64,000 nt of DNA from an uncultured Candidatus Poseidoniales archaeon (GCA_902511005.1 CABXDN010000003.1:90735-154734); one strand, 5' to 3'; positions 51,228-61,684 are shown, counted from the stretch's first letter. The notes: generated from the letters alone by a model not told the origin. Program-made: numbers and translations.

Positions 51228-52238
51228 CTAAAGTACTGTCAACACTTCAGGTCCGCCTTCAGTGACGATTACTGTATGCTCAAACTGCCCTACATTCCCT
51301 CCGTCAACATCTCGTAATGCTTCATAAACTTCCAAGAATCTTATAGCCGTTAGTTTTTTTATCATTGCTTTCCATTTTTTCTGTAAAGACTCAGCATCTT
51401 CAGTTGGAAATGGCTTTTCTAGAAGTGGATATGCCCATCTTGAAGCAAATGGTAGTGTATGATATCGTTCTTCGATGTATCTAGCCATAGTTGCTCCAAG
51501 AGGTTTTAATTTTCCTTTGGATAGTGCTTTACGAATTGAGACATCTCCAGTAACTCTTAGAATATTCGATGATCCAGCAGGTGATATATTTTCAATCATC
51601 CCCGTTTTACCCGTTGTATTAAAGGGCTCAATTGCGTAAATACTTCCCGTCTGGGCTTTGCCTTTGAATCCCGAATTTGGTCCACAGGCATATGACGGAA
51701 TCGAAGTCCCTGAATGCAAATTCCACCTTTCTAATTCATGTCCACACAAATTCCTGATAGGGTTGAATCCAGCATCTTTAGTTACTTGTTCTGCCGCTTG
51801 TCCAATTTCATGCCAAGGCGTGCCTGGATGCATTTTTTCTATAGCAGCATCTCTTGCCTCTCTTGCCGCTTTAATTTGTTCGGTATGTTTGTTCTGATTA
51901 CCAACTTCGACAGTTAAAGCATTATCTGCTAGAGCACCTTTTATATGGACTCCAACATCTAATTTGACTAAGTCTCCTTTTTGAAATGTCATTGGTGCGT
52001 CCCATCCTTCCGGAGCAAGATCTTGATGGCTGGGTGTGAAGTGTGCAGCAATTTCATTGACAGAAATAGTGACCGGAAAGGCAGCCTGACCTCCATGTCT
52101 TCGAATAAATCTCTCAGCAGAATCAATGACTTCTAACCAAGTTTTACCTTCCTGAATTTCATCTTTGATTCCCTCTAAGGTTCTTCGAGCGACGTGCCCA
52201 GCATCCCTCCATTGTTTCAAATCTGCTTCTTCGACCAT
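51228..52238 (-). CDS. map: Methionine aminopeptidase, type II
   Basis: Removes the initiator methionine; dinuclear metal enzyme. 336 residues. Metal ligands are found in 'LVKLDVGVHIKGALADNAL' (two Asp), 'LCGHELERWNLHSG' (His), 'IYAIEPF' (Glu) and 'GQFEHTVIV' (Glu). A helical insertion between the last ligands marks type II, the archaeal/eukaryotic form. An N-terminal His in 'AAFPVTISVNEIAAHFTP' contacts substrate. Its 5' end overlaps the tsaC stop by 22 bases, indicating coupling. Confidence 0.95.
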   Translation of the reverse strand: MVEEADLKQWRDAGHVARRTLEGIKDEIQEGKTWLEVIDSAERFIRRHGGQAAFPVTISVNEIAAHFTPSHQDLAPEGWDAPMTFQKGDLVKLDVGVHIKGALADNALTVEVGNQNKHTEQIKAAREARDAAIEKMHPGTPWHEIGQAAEQVTKDAGFNPIRNLCGHELERWNLHSGTSIPSYACGPNSGFKGKAQTGSIYAIEPFNTTGKTGMIENISPAGSSNILRVTGDVSIRKALSKGKLKPLGATMARYIEERYHTLPFASRWAYPLLEKPFPTEDAESLQKKWKAMIKKLTAIRFLEVYEALRDVDGGNVGQFEHTVIVTEGGPEVLTVL

Positions 52239-52819
52239 TCTAGAATCTCCTTTGACTTAACTAAACCTTCTCTCAAAACCTCTATCTCGCGACTGTTGGG
52301 TGATTTACAGACCGTATACCATGATATCAAGGTACTGGGTGTACCTCCCGGACATACGCCGGTAATGTAGGAAACATTATTAGCGGCATTAGAGAGACTT
52401 TCAGCAGCGATTTGACAGTCATTAACAGGAGTTAACCCACTGATATTAGCAGAAGTTGCGGTTATAGGGCCAGTCTGCTTTACAAATTTTTTGGCTGTAG
52501 GATTTGATAATATACGAATAGCAATATTTTCCCCCCCTAATCTTTCATCTAATGGTGTTTTAGCACGAAGTATAATTGTAATCGAACCTTCTGGAAATGC
52601 TGAGAGAAAGTCCTCTAAATCATCTGTTAAATATACTAAATCAGATGCCTGTTCCAAGTCACTCACTGCTACACTTACCACCATGTCATGAGATCTTTTT
52701 TTCAGCTCATATAAATTATCAAGAGCATTGGAAGTTAATATACAACCTAGGGCTGGCAAAGTCGAAGTAGGATAAACTACACAATTTCCGTTTAATATTT
52801 CTAGAATTGCTTTTTCCAT
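52217..52819 (-). CDS. tsaC: L-threonylcarbamoyladenylate synthase (Sua5/YrdC family)
   Basis: First enzyme of tRNA t6A formation, making threonylcarbamoyl-AMP. 200 residues, YrdC domain only. 'GNCVVYPTSTLPALGCILTS' is the substrate-binding KxR/ST region variant, 'LYELKKRSHDMVVSV' the helix with the Lys-Arg pair, 'GSITIILRA', 'IAIRILSNP' and 'GPITATSANISG' the rest of the signature. No Sua5 C-terminal domain. The Pcc1-like KEOPS gene at 16.8 kb acts later in the pathway. Overlaps map and is nine bases from the RDD gene. Confidence 0.9.
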   Translation of the reverse strand: MEKAILEILNGNCVVYPTSTLPALGCILTSNALDNLYELKKRSHDMVVSVAVSDLEQASDLVYLTDDLEDFLSAFPEGSITIILRAKTPLDERLGGENIAIRILSNPTAKKFVKQTGPITATSANISGLTPVNDCQIAAESLSNAANNVSYITGVCPGGTPSTLISWYTVCKSPNSREIEVLREGLVKSKEILEWSKKQI

Positions 52820-52828
52820 ACAACATCC

Positions 52829-53413
52829 TCATTTGATATGTTTTCTATTTGCAGGTGGTAAAGAATTAGCATGTGCCACAATAGAACCTACACGTAAATC
52901 AATATTGGATTGATGCGTATGTCGCTGAGAAATTCTTGCTAAATCATAGGAACCAAAATAAACACTAAATGGAAAAATAAGATAAACTAATTTTTTCCAA
53001 GCTCTTATTTCCCACATCTTACTTGTCATTTCAGAACCATCTTCTGCTAAAACTGCAAGGCCCATTAATTTCTGACCAAACGATCTTGAGTAGTATAAGC
53101 CAGTATACTTCCAATAAAGCCAATGTGATATTAGAAGAACAAACAGCATTGCTAAGGCATAATGGAAATCCATAGATGTCCAAAGAGTCAGATTCCACAC
53201 GTTGATTAAATCTCCTCCTGTTGCTAGTAGTAAAATTGAACTTACTATTACGGTATCTATGACAAAAGATACAATCCTCCTCATTCCAGATGCTAAGATT
53301 GTTCCTTCTGGTACAGGCCAGTGGCCACCATCTTCAGAAACTAGTGCTTTAGCAATTGTAGTACTGCCTTTGTTAATCGAAATAGGTGAATCATGCCCAT
53401 CCATTATAGTCAT
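52829..53413 (-). CDS. RDD-family membrane protein
   Basis: About 194 residues from ATG 53413; a more upstream start (53446) would overlap the helicase gene. The RDD signature is present: 'GMRRIVSFVIDTVIVSSILLL' (Arg and Asp at the first helix) and 'YYSRSFGQKLMGLAVL'. Three to four membrane helices (about 57-75, 90-110, 145-165). The family is poorly characterised; some members are ion exchangers. Sits between helicase and tsaC on the same strand. Confidence 0.83.
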   Translation of the reverse strand: MTIMDGHDSPISINKGSTTIAKALVSEDGGHWPVPEGTILASGMRRIVSFVIDTVIVSSILLLATGGDLINVWNLTLWTSMDFHYALAMLFVLLISHWLYWKYTGLYYSRSFGQKLMGLAVLAEDGSEMTSKMWEIRAWKKLVYLIFPFSVYFGSYDLARISQRHTHQSNIDLRVGSIVAHANSLPPANRKHIK

Positions 53414-53414
53414 C

Positions 53415-55397
53415 TCAGGACATTCCGAGAAGGTGCCACGCCTCAAACTTACTATTGCGGATATACTCTAACCAGGCTTGCCAATTCTTATCAGTTCTGA
53501 GCGTTGCAGGGTCGCCAATTACAATAAGACCCCTTTTTGCCCTCGTTAAAGCAACATTTAATCTTCTTGGTTCTGCTAAGAATCCTACGTTACCTTCAGG
53601 ATTAGAGCGTACACAAGAGAAAATAATTACTTCCTTTTCTCTTCCTTGATATCCATCTACTGTTCTTACCTCAACATCATCCAATTTTTCATCCATAGAA
53701 TTACGGATAGCCCTAACCTGACCTGCATAGGGTGTGATAATCCCAATGTCTTTTTTTGTCAATTCTCCCGCCTCAAGTAGATCATTAGTAACTTTAAGAA
53801 CCCATGAAACCTCTATAGGATTTTCTCTTGATGTCCCATCAGGAGAAACAACTTCACCTCCATCTACAGGAATAAATGCAACGGGATTTTCCCAATCTGG
53901 CCAGAGTAATCCCGCGGGAGCAGGTCTACTATTTGCATTCACTCCATCAATTAGTTTACTAGAATAAAATTGTTCATTTGGAAATTTTGAAATCGAAGGA
54001 TGCATTCTATATTGTTTTGTTAATAAAAATGGTTCAATTCCTAAATCGACTAATCTTTCAAAAAGAGACCTTTTCAAGCCATTTTCTTCCGCTCTAAAAG
54101 ATAGTACTGTCGGCGGTAATTGTTTATGGTCGCCAACTAGTACAATCTGTCTCGCTCCTCTAATTAATGGGACTAAAGATGCAGGTTCTGTAGCTTGAGT
54201 TGCCTCATCAATCAAAACTTGAGAAAATCTTCTTCCATCTAGTATTTCATTACCTGAGCCTATACAAGTACAGCAAACAATCTGAGTCTTATCTAGAATA
54301 TCGTCTCTAATCTGATTTTCAATTCTACGAATTTCTTTCCATCCTTTTTTGATATCTCTATGGGCCAAACCTTTCTCTTTACCTTTCATAGAACTGATTC
54401 TTCGGTTCAATTTCTCATTTAATTCTAATTGAGTCTCTAAATCTCTTCTCAATGGATGAATTTCCATTTGTGCATCCATTGTCGCCTGTCTTAATTTTTC
54501 TCTTACTTTTACGGGTTGCCCCAATCTCACAGAACGCACACCCCTTGCAAGTAAACCTTCGAGTAAATTATCTACTGCGACGTTTGAATCAGCTACAGCC
54601 AAGATAGTCCCAACATCTTGCTTGGCCCATGATTCCAGTATTCTTACGGCCGTGTGAGTTTTTCCAGTACCTGGTGGCCCTTGAATTAATGTCAATCTCC
54701 TTTCTATTGCTGCTTTCGAAGCAATCAATTGAGGCTCATTTAGATCAGGTGCAAAAGAGGTCCTCCTCCCTCTGGCTCCCCCTAACTCAGGGGTTAAACT
54801 AGCAGTGCTTGGAGGGTCGTGAACCATGCCAAGTAACAATTCTCTCAAAGGCACCCCTCCTTCTTCTTGAAATACACTATTGAGAGCATCTTTCATTCTA
54901 TCATAAGCAATCCTATTTGCTCCTTTATCTATTCTCCAAGTATCTTTTCTAATATTCTTTGGTATATCTGAAAATACTATTTTTATAGAGTTTCTCGAAG
55001 TTGAATAAATAGTCCCTTCTATTGCCGTTTCTTTCAGAGGGTCTTTTCTAGATAATAATATGATATCTCCCTGCCTAAAACGATGAATCCCTAAGTCTTT
55101 TTTTCTTTTATTTGTAAATTTGATAATTCTTTGACCAAATAACCACCCATCATTTTTTCCAATTAAATCAAATAGAGATATGCCATTTTCAATCAACCTT
55201 TTTCTAGTCCAATTTTGTAGTTTTTGAAGAACATTTTGCATTTCATCGTCTAATTCCCATCTGATTAGTTTTAGATATAATTCATGATGATCTTGGCTTC
55301 TGTTAAAACGCGTAGGGGGCAGCTTAGAATCCCCACTCATAACTACTCGCCAAGGCAATTGACACATCACGCTTTCTAGTATTAATTCACAATAGTA

Positions 55398-55403
<6 letters not shown>
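53415..55403 (-). CDS. UPF1/SMUBP2-like superfamily 1 helicase
   Basis: About 662 residues from ATG 55403 (in-frame starts also at 55547, 55367 and 55340). Helicase motifs in order: Q-like 'LNEPQLIAS', Walker A 'GPPGTGKT', motif Ia 'ILAVADSNVAVDNL', motif II 'VLIDEATQATEPAS', III 'GDHKQLPPTV', IV 'QYRMHPSI', V 'VDGYQGREKEVIIFS', VI 'NVALTRAKRGL'. A long helical insertion sits between Ia and II. Similar archaeal proteins unwind DNA or RNA 5' to 3'. The segment just before Walker A ('PPSTASLTPELGGARG') is encoded by a 43-base stretch repeated in inverted orientation in the next gene. Confidence 0.92.
54770..54812 (-). repeat. 43-bp repeat, copy A (inside helicase gene)
   Basis: On the minus strand this reads CCAAGCACTG...AGCCAGAG, identical base for base to 56019-56061 on the plus strand. 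It is in frame here and encodes 'PSTASLTPELGGAR' ahead of Walker A. Contains a CCCCT-GAGTT-AGGGG hairpin. Confidence 0.92.
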
Positions 55404-56183
<780 letters not shown>

Positions 56184-56196
56184 AGAATTAGCTCCT

Positions 56197-56562
56197 ATGC
56201 CCCCACCTCCTACACCTCTGCCTCCTCTAATTTCAGCGGATCAAATTTTATCTTCGTTACCGGTTGAAAATCCGAATTATTGGCCATGGCCTCAACAACA
56301 GAAATGGTCAGATAGAGATGTAGCCTTACAGGTCAAGGCTGCTATGGAAGCGGCAAAATCCAAAGATACTGCACAAGCAACTGTATTGTTGGATGAAGTG
56401 GGCCCTCATCTAGGCAACCGTTCAAAACTAATTTATCCAATCGGTGCTTTATTACAACGAATTGGTCGTCCCCAGTCCGTAGACAAAATGCTCGAGAATG
56501 CAAGTGAAATAATACCTAGCGATAATAATTTAGCAGTCGCTATAAAGAAATTAAGGCCTTGA
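56197..56562 (+). CDS. 3' part of the frameshifted zinc-ribbon protein
   Basis: Shown from its first ATG, but the frame is open upstream through 'PPPPLLPPIPPRDEELAPM' and the Glu-Pro repeat back to the inserted sequence, so this is the continuation of the previous gene. The last 100 residues are helical ('DRDVALQVKAAMEAAKSKDTA', then 'LLDEVGPHLGNRSKLIYPIG'), TPR-like in pattern, after a proline-rich linker. Whether it is translated separately from ATG 56197 is unknown; no clear ribosome-binding site is seen there. Confidence 0.55.
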   Translation: MPPPPTPLPPLISADQILSSLPVENPNYWPWPQQQKWSDRDVALQVKAAMEAAKSKDTAQATVLLDEVGPHLGNRSKLIYPIGALLQRIGRPQSVDKMLENASEIIPSDNNLAVAIKKLRP

Positions 56563-56616
56563 ATACTGAGAACTACTTTCCGCAGAAGTCATGCATAAGG
56601 TTGCAGTCGGAGAAGT

Positions 56617-57204
56617 GTGTCTAGACGGGCAACTTCATCCATCAGAGTCGATGATAGCCTTGTTCTTCGCCCCGCAACTTTAGATTATAGTTCTAAATTA
56701 TTAGAAGCGTTTGAAGAAACTTGGCCCGAAGTTAGCCGAGCAATGCCTTGGGTCAATCCAGATATTTCCTTTTCAGAACAAATAGCTTCATTCCTCCAAG
56801 AAACAGAGAAAATGGGCCGTAGCGGATTAATGCACCATTGGGTTATGATTAGACCTTGGGACAACGAATTATTAGGATTAATTGGTTTTGATAATGTGAC
56901 TCGAACAACTCAAGCAGAGTGGAATTTAGGATATTGGGTTAGAAGTTCTGCTCAAAGGCATGGGTTAGCTAAAAAATCAATTAATGCAACATTAAAATGG
57001 TTAGGCGCAATTGGTGAAATTACTATTGAATTGAAAGTAGATCCTCTTAATTTAGCCGGACAAAAAACTGTTTTACAAACTGTCAATAATTGGAATGGTG
57101 AGAGATGTGTTTCAGGCGATTCAGCAGTCACAGTTGCGGGAATACGCACATTACATCACTGTCATCTTATCAAAACTACACCAAAATCTTCGAAAATTAA
57201 GTGA
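56617..57204 (+). CDS. GNAT acetyltransferase, RimJ/RimL-like
   Basis: 195 residues from a GTG start. The fold resembles ribosomal-protein-type acetyltransferases: 'LVLRPATLDYSSKLLEAF', 'WVMIRPWDNELLGLIGFDNV', 'EWNLGYWVRSSAQRHGLAK' (strand 4 and the acetyl-CoA loop, here QRHGLA) and 'ELKVDPLNLAGQKTVLQ' (normally Asn followed by S/A at this place). It may acetylate N-termini or small molecules. The upstream neighbour is the frameshifted gene; downstream is aceE. Confidence 0.78.
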   Translation: MSRRATSSIRVDDSLVLRPATLDYSSKLLEAFEETWPEVSRAMPWVNPDISFSEQIASFLQETEKMGRSGLMHHWVMIRPWDNELLGLIGFDNVTRTTQAEWNLGYWVRSSAQRHGLAKKSINATLKWLGAIGEITIELKVDPLNLAGQKTVLQTVNNWNGERCVSGDSAVTVAGIRTLHHCHLIKTTPKSSKIK

Positions 57205-57247
57205 AAACTTTTCTTGAAGATTCAAAACCCCCAGCATCCTCGCCAAT

Positions 57248-57264
57248 CTGCCCCTTAGGGGCAG
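57248..57264 (+). promoter_or_regulatory. Seven-base-pair hairpin in the aceE leader
   Basis: CTGCCCC and GGGGCAG with a TTA loop, ten bases before the aceE ATG (57274). Too G+C-rich for this region to be casual. It could end the upstream GNAT transcript or restrain aceE translation. No U-run follows. Confidence 0.4.
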
Positions 57265-57273
57265 TGTGGTCAA

Positions 57274-59928
57274 ATGGTTAGTCCTAATTATCATCAGAGG
57301 TTACCCGATATTGATCCTGAAGAGACGGATGAATGGCTAGAATCATTACGTTCAGTAGTTGATTCAACGGGCCTCGAGAGAGCAAGACTATTGCTTCATG
57401 AAGTCCTTTCTGAGGCCCAAGATTTAGGTATAAAAATTCCAGCAGCGTCTCAAACTCCTTATGTGAATACAATACCTTGGGATAATCAAGTACCATACCC
57501 TGGCAACCTTCAAATTGAAAAAGAAATTCAAAATATAATTCTTTGGAATTCCGCATTAATAGTTTCCGATGCCAATAGAAGAATAGATGGTATTGGGGGG
57601 CATATATCCACTTATGCATCATCCTCTACACTATATGAGGTAGGTTTCAATCATATCTTTAAGGGCAAAGAATCCAATGGAATCGGTGACGCCTTATACA
57701 TTCAAGGACATGGTAGCCCTGGAATATACGCTCGCGCTTTCCTAGAAGGCCGAATTACTCGTGAGCAACTATCTAATTTTAGACAAGAAGCATTCTTAGA
57801 CGGTCTTTCTTCCTATCCGCATCCTCGTTTAATGAAAGATTTCTGGGAATACCCTACCGTCTCAATGGGGCTCGGTCCATTAGCAGCAGTAATGCAAGCA
57901 AGGTTTTGGAAATATCTCACCGATCGTGATTTAGTAGATACCTCTGAAAGTACAGTATATTCGTTCTTAGGCGATGGAGAAATGGATGAACCCGAAGCCA
58001 TTGCAGCAATTGCAGTAGCTGGCCGTGAGAAACTGAATAATTTAATTACAATAGTTAATTGTAACCTTCAGAGATTGGATGGGCCAGTTCGAGGAAACGC
58101 AAAAGTTATCCAAGAATTGGAAGGATTGTATAGAGGTGCAGGCTGGGATGTATTCAAAGTACTATGGGATACGAATTGGGATCGTCTTTTCGCTCAAGAT
58201 AAAGATGGGATATTACTTACCCGTTTAGAACAAATAACAGATGGTGATTTTCAGAGAATGAGTACATTAGCTCCTTCAGAATTCCGCGATGAATTATTCT
58301 CCGGTTCTGAAGCATTAGTTTCTTTAGGAAGAAATCTTTCTGATGAAGAAATAATTAATTTACGACGAGGAGGGCATGATCCTTTGAAGGTATACGCAGC
58401 TTACCATGCTGCTTTAGAATCCGATAAACCATCAGTTATTTTAGCACATACCGTTAAAGGATGGGGGATTGAATCCTTTGCAGGTAGGAATACAACCCAT
58501 CAGAAAAAGAAAATGAATCTTGAAGACTTAATCGCTTATCGAAATCGCCTCCAGATTCCAATTTCTGACGAAAATCTACAAAAAAACCCATTTTATCTAC
58601 TAGAAAATGATTCTGATGCTCTAGCATACATTCATGAACGCAGACAAAAACTTGGTGGGTATCTGCCTTCTAGAAAATCTCTTAAAATTAATTTTGATTT
58701 ACCCAAAGAGAAAACATATTCTGAGTTTGATAAAGGCACTCCTGAAGGTCAAAAAGTATCCACAACCATGGCATTTGTTCGATTATTAAGAAATTTAATG
58801 AAGTCAGAGATTGGAGAAAAAATCGTTCCAATAATTCCAGATGAAGGTAGAACTTTTGGGATGGACCCTTTATTCAGTGAATTTGGTATATACTCACAAT
58901 CAGGTCAGAAATATAAGCCAGTAGACCATAAAATGATAATGAACTATAAAGAATCAACAACAGGTCAAATATTAGAAGAAGGAATATCTGAGGCTAATTC
59001 TATAGCATCTTGGATAGCATCTGCAACCTCATATTCTCATGCTTCTGCTCCAACTATGCCTTTCTATATCTTTTATTCTATGTTTGGTTTTCAGCGTGTA
59101 AATGATCAGATATGGCAAGCTGCTGATGCCCGAGCTAGAGGATTTTTGATGGGTGCGACTGCGGGTCGAACTACACTGAATGGTGAAGGACTTCAACATC
59201 AAGACGGCCATTCATTATTACATGCTAGTACAGTTCCATATTGTAGATCATGGGATCCTGCTTATGCATATGAACTAGCCACAATTATCAGACATGGGAT
59301 TGATGAAATGTGGAACCAAAATCTTGATGTTTTCCATTACATAATGCTATACAATCAAAATGAACAACAACCCGCTAAACCCAAAGACGTAGATGAAAAA
59401 ATAATAAAGGGAGCATATAAAATAATTGAATCTAATAATGGTAATCCGTCTGTAAGACTCTTAGGTTCTGGACCTATACTTTCTCATGTGAAAGAGGCAT
59501 CTCAAATTTTATTAGATTATGGTGTTGATTCCGAAGTATGGTCAGTCACTTCATATGGCGAATTAAGACGTGAAGGTCTTGAATCTCAGAGAGTTAATCG
59601 TCTTTATCCAGACCAACATAAATCATCTTATGTTTCCGAATGTTTCGGTGACTCAACTACTACGATTGCGGTTTCAGATTATATTACTGCTGTCCCTGAA
59701 ATGATTCAACGTTGGGTCGGAGGAAATTATGTCGTCCTGGGTACCGATGGTTTCGGCCGTTCTGATGATAGAGCACAGTTAAGGAGATTTTTTGAAATAG
59801 ATACAGAAAGCATAGTCTTAGCAACAATCTCTGCATTAGAGAGAGAAGGTAGAGTCAATACAGGCCTAACCGAAGAAGTAGCGAACAAGCTTGGCATCTC
59901 TAGAGAAAGAAATGATAAGACAAGTTGA
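57274..59928 (+). CDS. aceE: Pyruvate dehydrogenase E1 component, homodimeric
   Basis: 884 residues, the single-chain E1 of gammaproteobacterial type rather than the alpha/beta E1 usual elsewhere. Features: 'GIGGHISTYASSSTLYEVGFNH' (in part), 'GDALYIQGHGSPGIYARA', ThDP motif 'FLGDGEMDEPEAIA' to 'NLITIVNCNLQRLDGPV', 'HTVKGWG' and 'DEGRTFGMDPLF'. It decarboxylates pyruvate and passes the acetyl group to a lipoyl E2. E2 and E3 are not in the window. Archaea commonly use pyruvate:ferredoxin oxidoreductase, so this gene is probably acquired from bacteria. Confidence 0.96.
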   Translation: MVSPNYHQRLPDIDPEETDEWLESLRSVVDSTGLERARLLLHEVLSEAQDLGIKIPAASQTPYVNTIPWDNQVPYPGNLQIEKEIQNIILWNSALIVSDANRRIDGIGGHISTYASSSTLYEVGFNHIFKGKESNGIGDALYIQGHGSPGIYARAFLEGRITREQLSNFRQEAFLDGLSSYPHPRLMKDFWEYPTVSMGLGPLAAVMQARFWKYLTDRDLVDTSESTVYSFLGDGEMDEPEAIAAIAVAGREKLNNLITIVNCNLQRLDGPVRGNAKVIQELEGLYRGAGWDVFKVLWDTNWDRLFAQDKDGILLTRLEQITDGDFQRMSTLAPSEFRDELFSGSEALVSLGRNLSDEEIINLRRGGHDPLKVYAAYHAALESDKPSVILAHTVKGWGIESFAGRNTTHQKKKMNLEDLIAYRNRLQIPISDENLQKNPFYLLENDSDALAYIHERRQKLGGYLPSRKSLKINFDLPKEKTYSEFDKGTPEGQKVSTTMAFVRLLRNLMKSEIGEKIVPIIPDEGRTFGMDPLFSEFGIYSQSGQKYKPVDHKMIMNYKESTTGQILEEGISEANSIASWIASATSYSHASAPTMPFYIFYSMFGFQRVNDQIWQAADARARGFLMGATAGRTTLNGEGLQHQDGHSLLHASTVPYCRSWDPAYAYELATIIRHGIDEMWNQNLDVFHYIMLYNQNEQQPAKPKDVDEKIIKGAYKIIESNNGNPSVRLLGSGPILSHVKEASQILLDYGVDSEVWSVTSYGELRREGLESQRVNRLYPDQHKSSYVSECFGDSTTTIAVSDYITAVPEMIQRWVGGNYVVLGTDGFGRSDDRAQLRRFFEIDTESIVLATISALEREGRVNTGLTEEVANKLGISRERNDKTS

Positions 59929-59929
59929 T

Positions 59930-60298
59930 TCAAATTAATGCAACAAATAATGACATTAGTAACATAGATGATGCAGGAACGGCTCTAGATAAACTGTCTT
60001 CTTTTATTCTCAAGTGACATAGTACTGCCCCTGCCATCAATATAGCCATAGAAATAGCTGCTGGTACAACTAATTCACTTTTCCAGTAGCCTGCCAGCAA
60101 TGCAATAGCCAGTGCGATTTTAGTCGCCCCAACAACATAAACTGACCAATCAGGTAATCCATAAACAGCAAATTCTTCTTTGATATTCATGGCATCTCCT
60201 GCTCTGTAAGGGGTATTCCAATTTGGCCGTATTAACCATACAGAGAATATTACACAAGCGATTACCAATTGCAATACGAGTGTGATAGTCTCCATCAT
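59930..60298 (-). CDS. DoxX-like membrane protein
   Basis: 122 residues with four membrane helices (about 5-22, 52-70, 77-95, 104-121). The pattern 'YGLPDWSVYVVGATKIALAIALLAG' matches DoxX/DoxX-like proteins, whose better-known members interact with thiosulfate:quinone oxidoreductase or oxidative-stress systems. Start ATG 60298 or the next ATG, with GGAGAT upstream. Its stop is adjacent to the converging aceE stop. Confidence 0.75.
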   Translation of the reverse strand: MMETITLVLQLVIACVIFSVWLIRPNWNTPYRAGDAMNIKEEFAVYGLPDWSVYVVGATKIALAIALLAGYWKSELVVPAAISMAILMAGAVLCHLRIKEDSLSRAVPASSMLLMSLFVALI

Positions 60299-60325
60299 GA
60301 TAAGATCTCCATTTTTATTTTAATT

Positions 60326-60365
60326 TCTATAAACATATTTTCACACTCTTGGCATATACGTGCCA
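60326..60365 (-). promoter_or_regulatory. Promoter and inverted repeat upstream of the doxX-like gene
   Basis: On the minus strand a TATA-like GTTTATAG (about 60326-60336) lies 28-38 bases before the ATG. Just upstream is an inverted repeat TGGCA-N6-TGCCA (60350-60354 and 60361-60365), well placed for an operator. Confidence 0.35.
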
Positions 60366-60448
60366 TATCTCATAACGACTCTATGGACGATATATAATAG
60401 TTTAATATCAAATTGAATTATTCGTATAATTCGAGGATAGATAAAGTA

Positions 60449-60850
60449 CTATTCGACGAAAATAATGTTCACATCCATCGTTTGATTAATTGAAAAACAC
60501 ACAGGGCAATCACACCCTTCTTTAATCAACCATTCTCTATTCTCTAAACTCAGATTTTTCGGTAAGTTAATTCTAACTTCTAACTTTCCAATACGGCGAG
60601 GATTTGTAGTCATAGTTTTTTCAATACTTCCTAACATTCCATCAACATTAATTTCTCTTTTTTTAGCCCTAATGCCAATTATAGTCATTATACAAGTTAG
60701 CATAGAAGTCGCCAATAAATCGGTAGGAGAGAATGATTCTCCCTTTCCATGATTATCAAGAGGTGCATCAGTAATCAGTTTCTTCCCAGAAGTAACATGT
60801 GTTGCTGTACATCGTAATTTCCCTTCATACTTTACATCAATTCGAACCAT
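60449..60850 (-). CDS. OsmC-family protein
   Basis: 133 residues. OsmC fold with the two reactive cysteines: Cys53 in 'LATSMLTCIMTI' and Cys118 in 'CDCPVCFSI' (Cys113 and Cys115 also nearby). Family members reduce organic hydroperoxides or handle sulfur compounds. The ATG abuts the stop of the metallo-hydrolase gene, forming a two-gene unit that may deal with reactive oxygen or sulfur species, along with the doxX-like gene downstream. Confidence 0.9.
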   Translation of the reverse strand: MVRIDVKYEGKLRCTATHVTSGKKLITDAPLDNHGKGESFSPTDLLATSMLTCIMTIIGIRAKKREINVDGMLGSIEKTMTTNPRRIGKLEVRINLPKNLSLENREWLIKEGCDCPVCFSINQTMDVNIIFVE

Positions 60851-61684
60851 TTAATCACTACCATTTAAACTATTTAAAACCGGTGAATTCAGAGAATAAT
60901 TGTACTCTAAAGCATCCTCTATACTAACCCAGTCAGGAGTAGTCCCATCTATCCAATCATATCTATGGCCCGGAATTAATCTCCAATTTTTAGGGAGATT
61001 TCTCAGTAAATCTCTGGCATATAACACACTATCCCATTGTGCAGCGGGGTCACTGCCTGGTAAATCGACACGTCCGCTATGGGCTGTAAAAAGAAGATCC
61101 CCTGCATGATATACTCCGTGCCCGTGAATTGTAACATGCCCCGGAGCATGGCCAGGCGAATGTGTCACAGAAAGGTTAATTCCTCCAACCGACCATTCTA
61201 TAGTTGTATTAGGGGCATTAATCCATTCATCGGTAAAATTAACTTTTTTGAATACAGCATATGCCAAAAGACCTGATAGATTCGCATCACTATGACCCCA
61301 AACTTCAATTTCAGGTATTAATTTGATCATTTCTGAATATCCTTCTACATGGTCACGATGGGTGTGCGTGTAAAGTAAATGAGTAGGGCGCAAACCTTCT
61401 TTTTTTAAGGCTGAAACCCATCTTTTCGAATCAAAAGGATCTGTTATGGCTACAGTACCAGTCGAGCGATTAATCCATGCAGTATTCATATTCATGTAAT
61501 TTCCCATTTGTGTAACCCACACCTCGACTCCATCATCTCTGACCCGAATATCAAACTCACCTTCCCCTAACATAATGACATATCGAAGTATACCTACTGC
61601 ATAGCCATACCGGCTCATATTCAAAGGAGAGGTTTCATAGCGAACTCTAATAGTCGAAGCGCGTGAATCAAGTGGTGTATCCAT
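60851..61684 (-). CDS. MBL-fold metallo-hydrolase
   Basis: 277 residues. The zinc-binding motif 'THTHRDHVEG' places His107, His109, Asp111 and His112; further ligands are in 'HSPGHAPGHV', 'HAGDLLFTAHSG' and 'PGHRYDW'. An N-terminal extension of about 60 residues precedes the fold. Resembles glyoxalase II-like and related hydrolases; substrate unknown. Directly coupled to the OsmC gene. Divergent from leuS with 85 bases between. Confidence 0.88.
   Translation of the reverse strand: MDTPLDSRASTIRVRYETSPLNMSRYGYAVGILRYVIMLGEGEFDIRVRDDGVEVWVTQMGNYMNMNTAWINRSTGTVAITDPFDSKRWVSALKKEGLRPTHLLYTHTHRDHVEGYSEMIKLIPEIEVWGHSDANLSGLLAYAVFKKVNFTDEWINAPNTTIEWSVGGINLSVTHSPGHAPGHVTIHGHGVYHAGDLLFTAHSGRVDLPGSDPAAQWDSVLYARDLLRNLPKNWRLIPGHRYDWIDGTTPDWVSIEDALEYNYSLNSPVLNSLNGSD

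Noticed and set aside
57258..57290. tRNA-like 5' half (GGGGCAGTGTGGTCAAATGGTTA) at the aceE start
   Set aside because: The D-arm-like string has no anticodon arm, T arm or acceptor partner downstream, and it overlaps the well-supported AceE N terminus.
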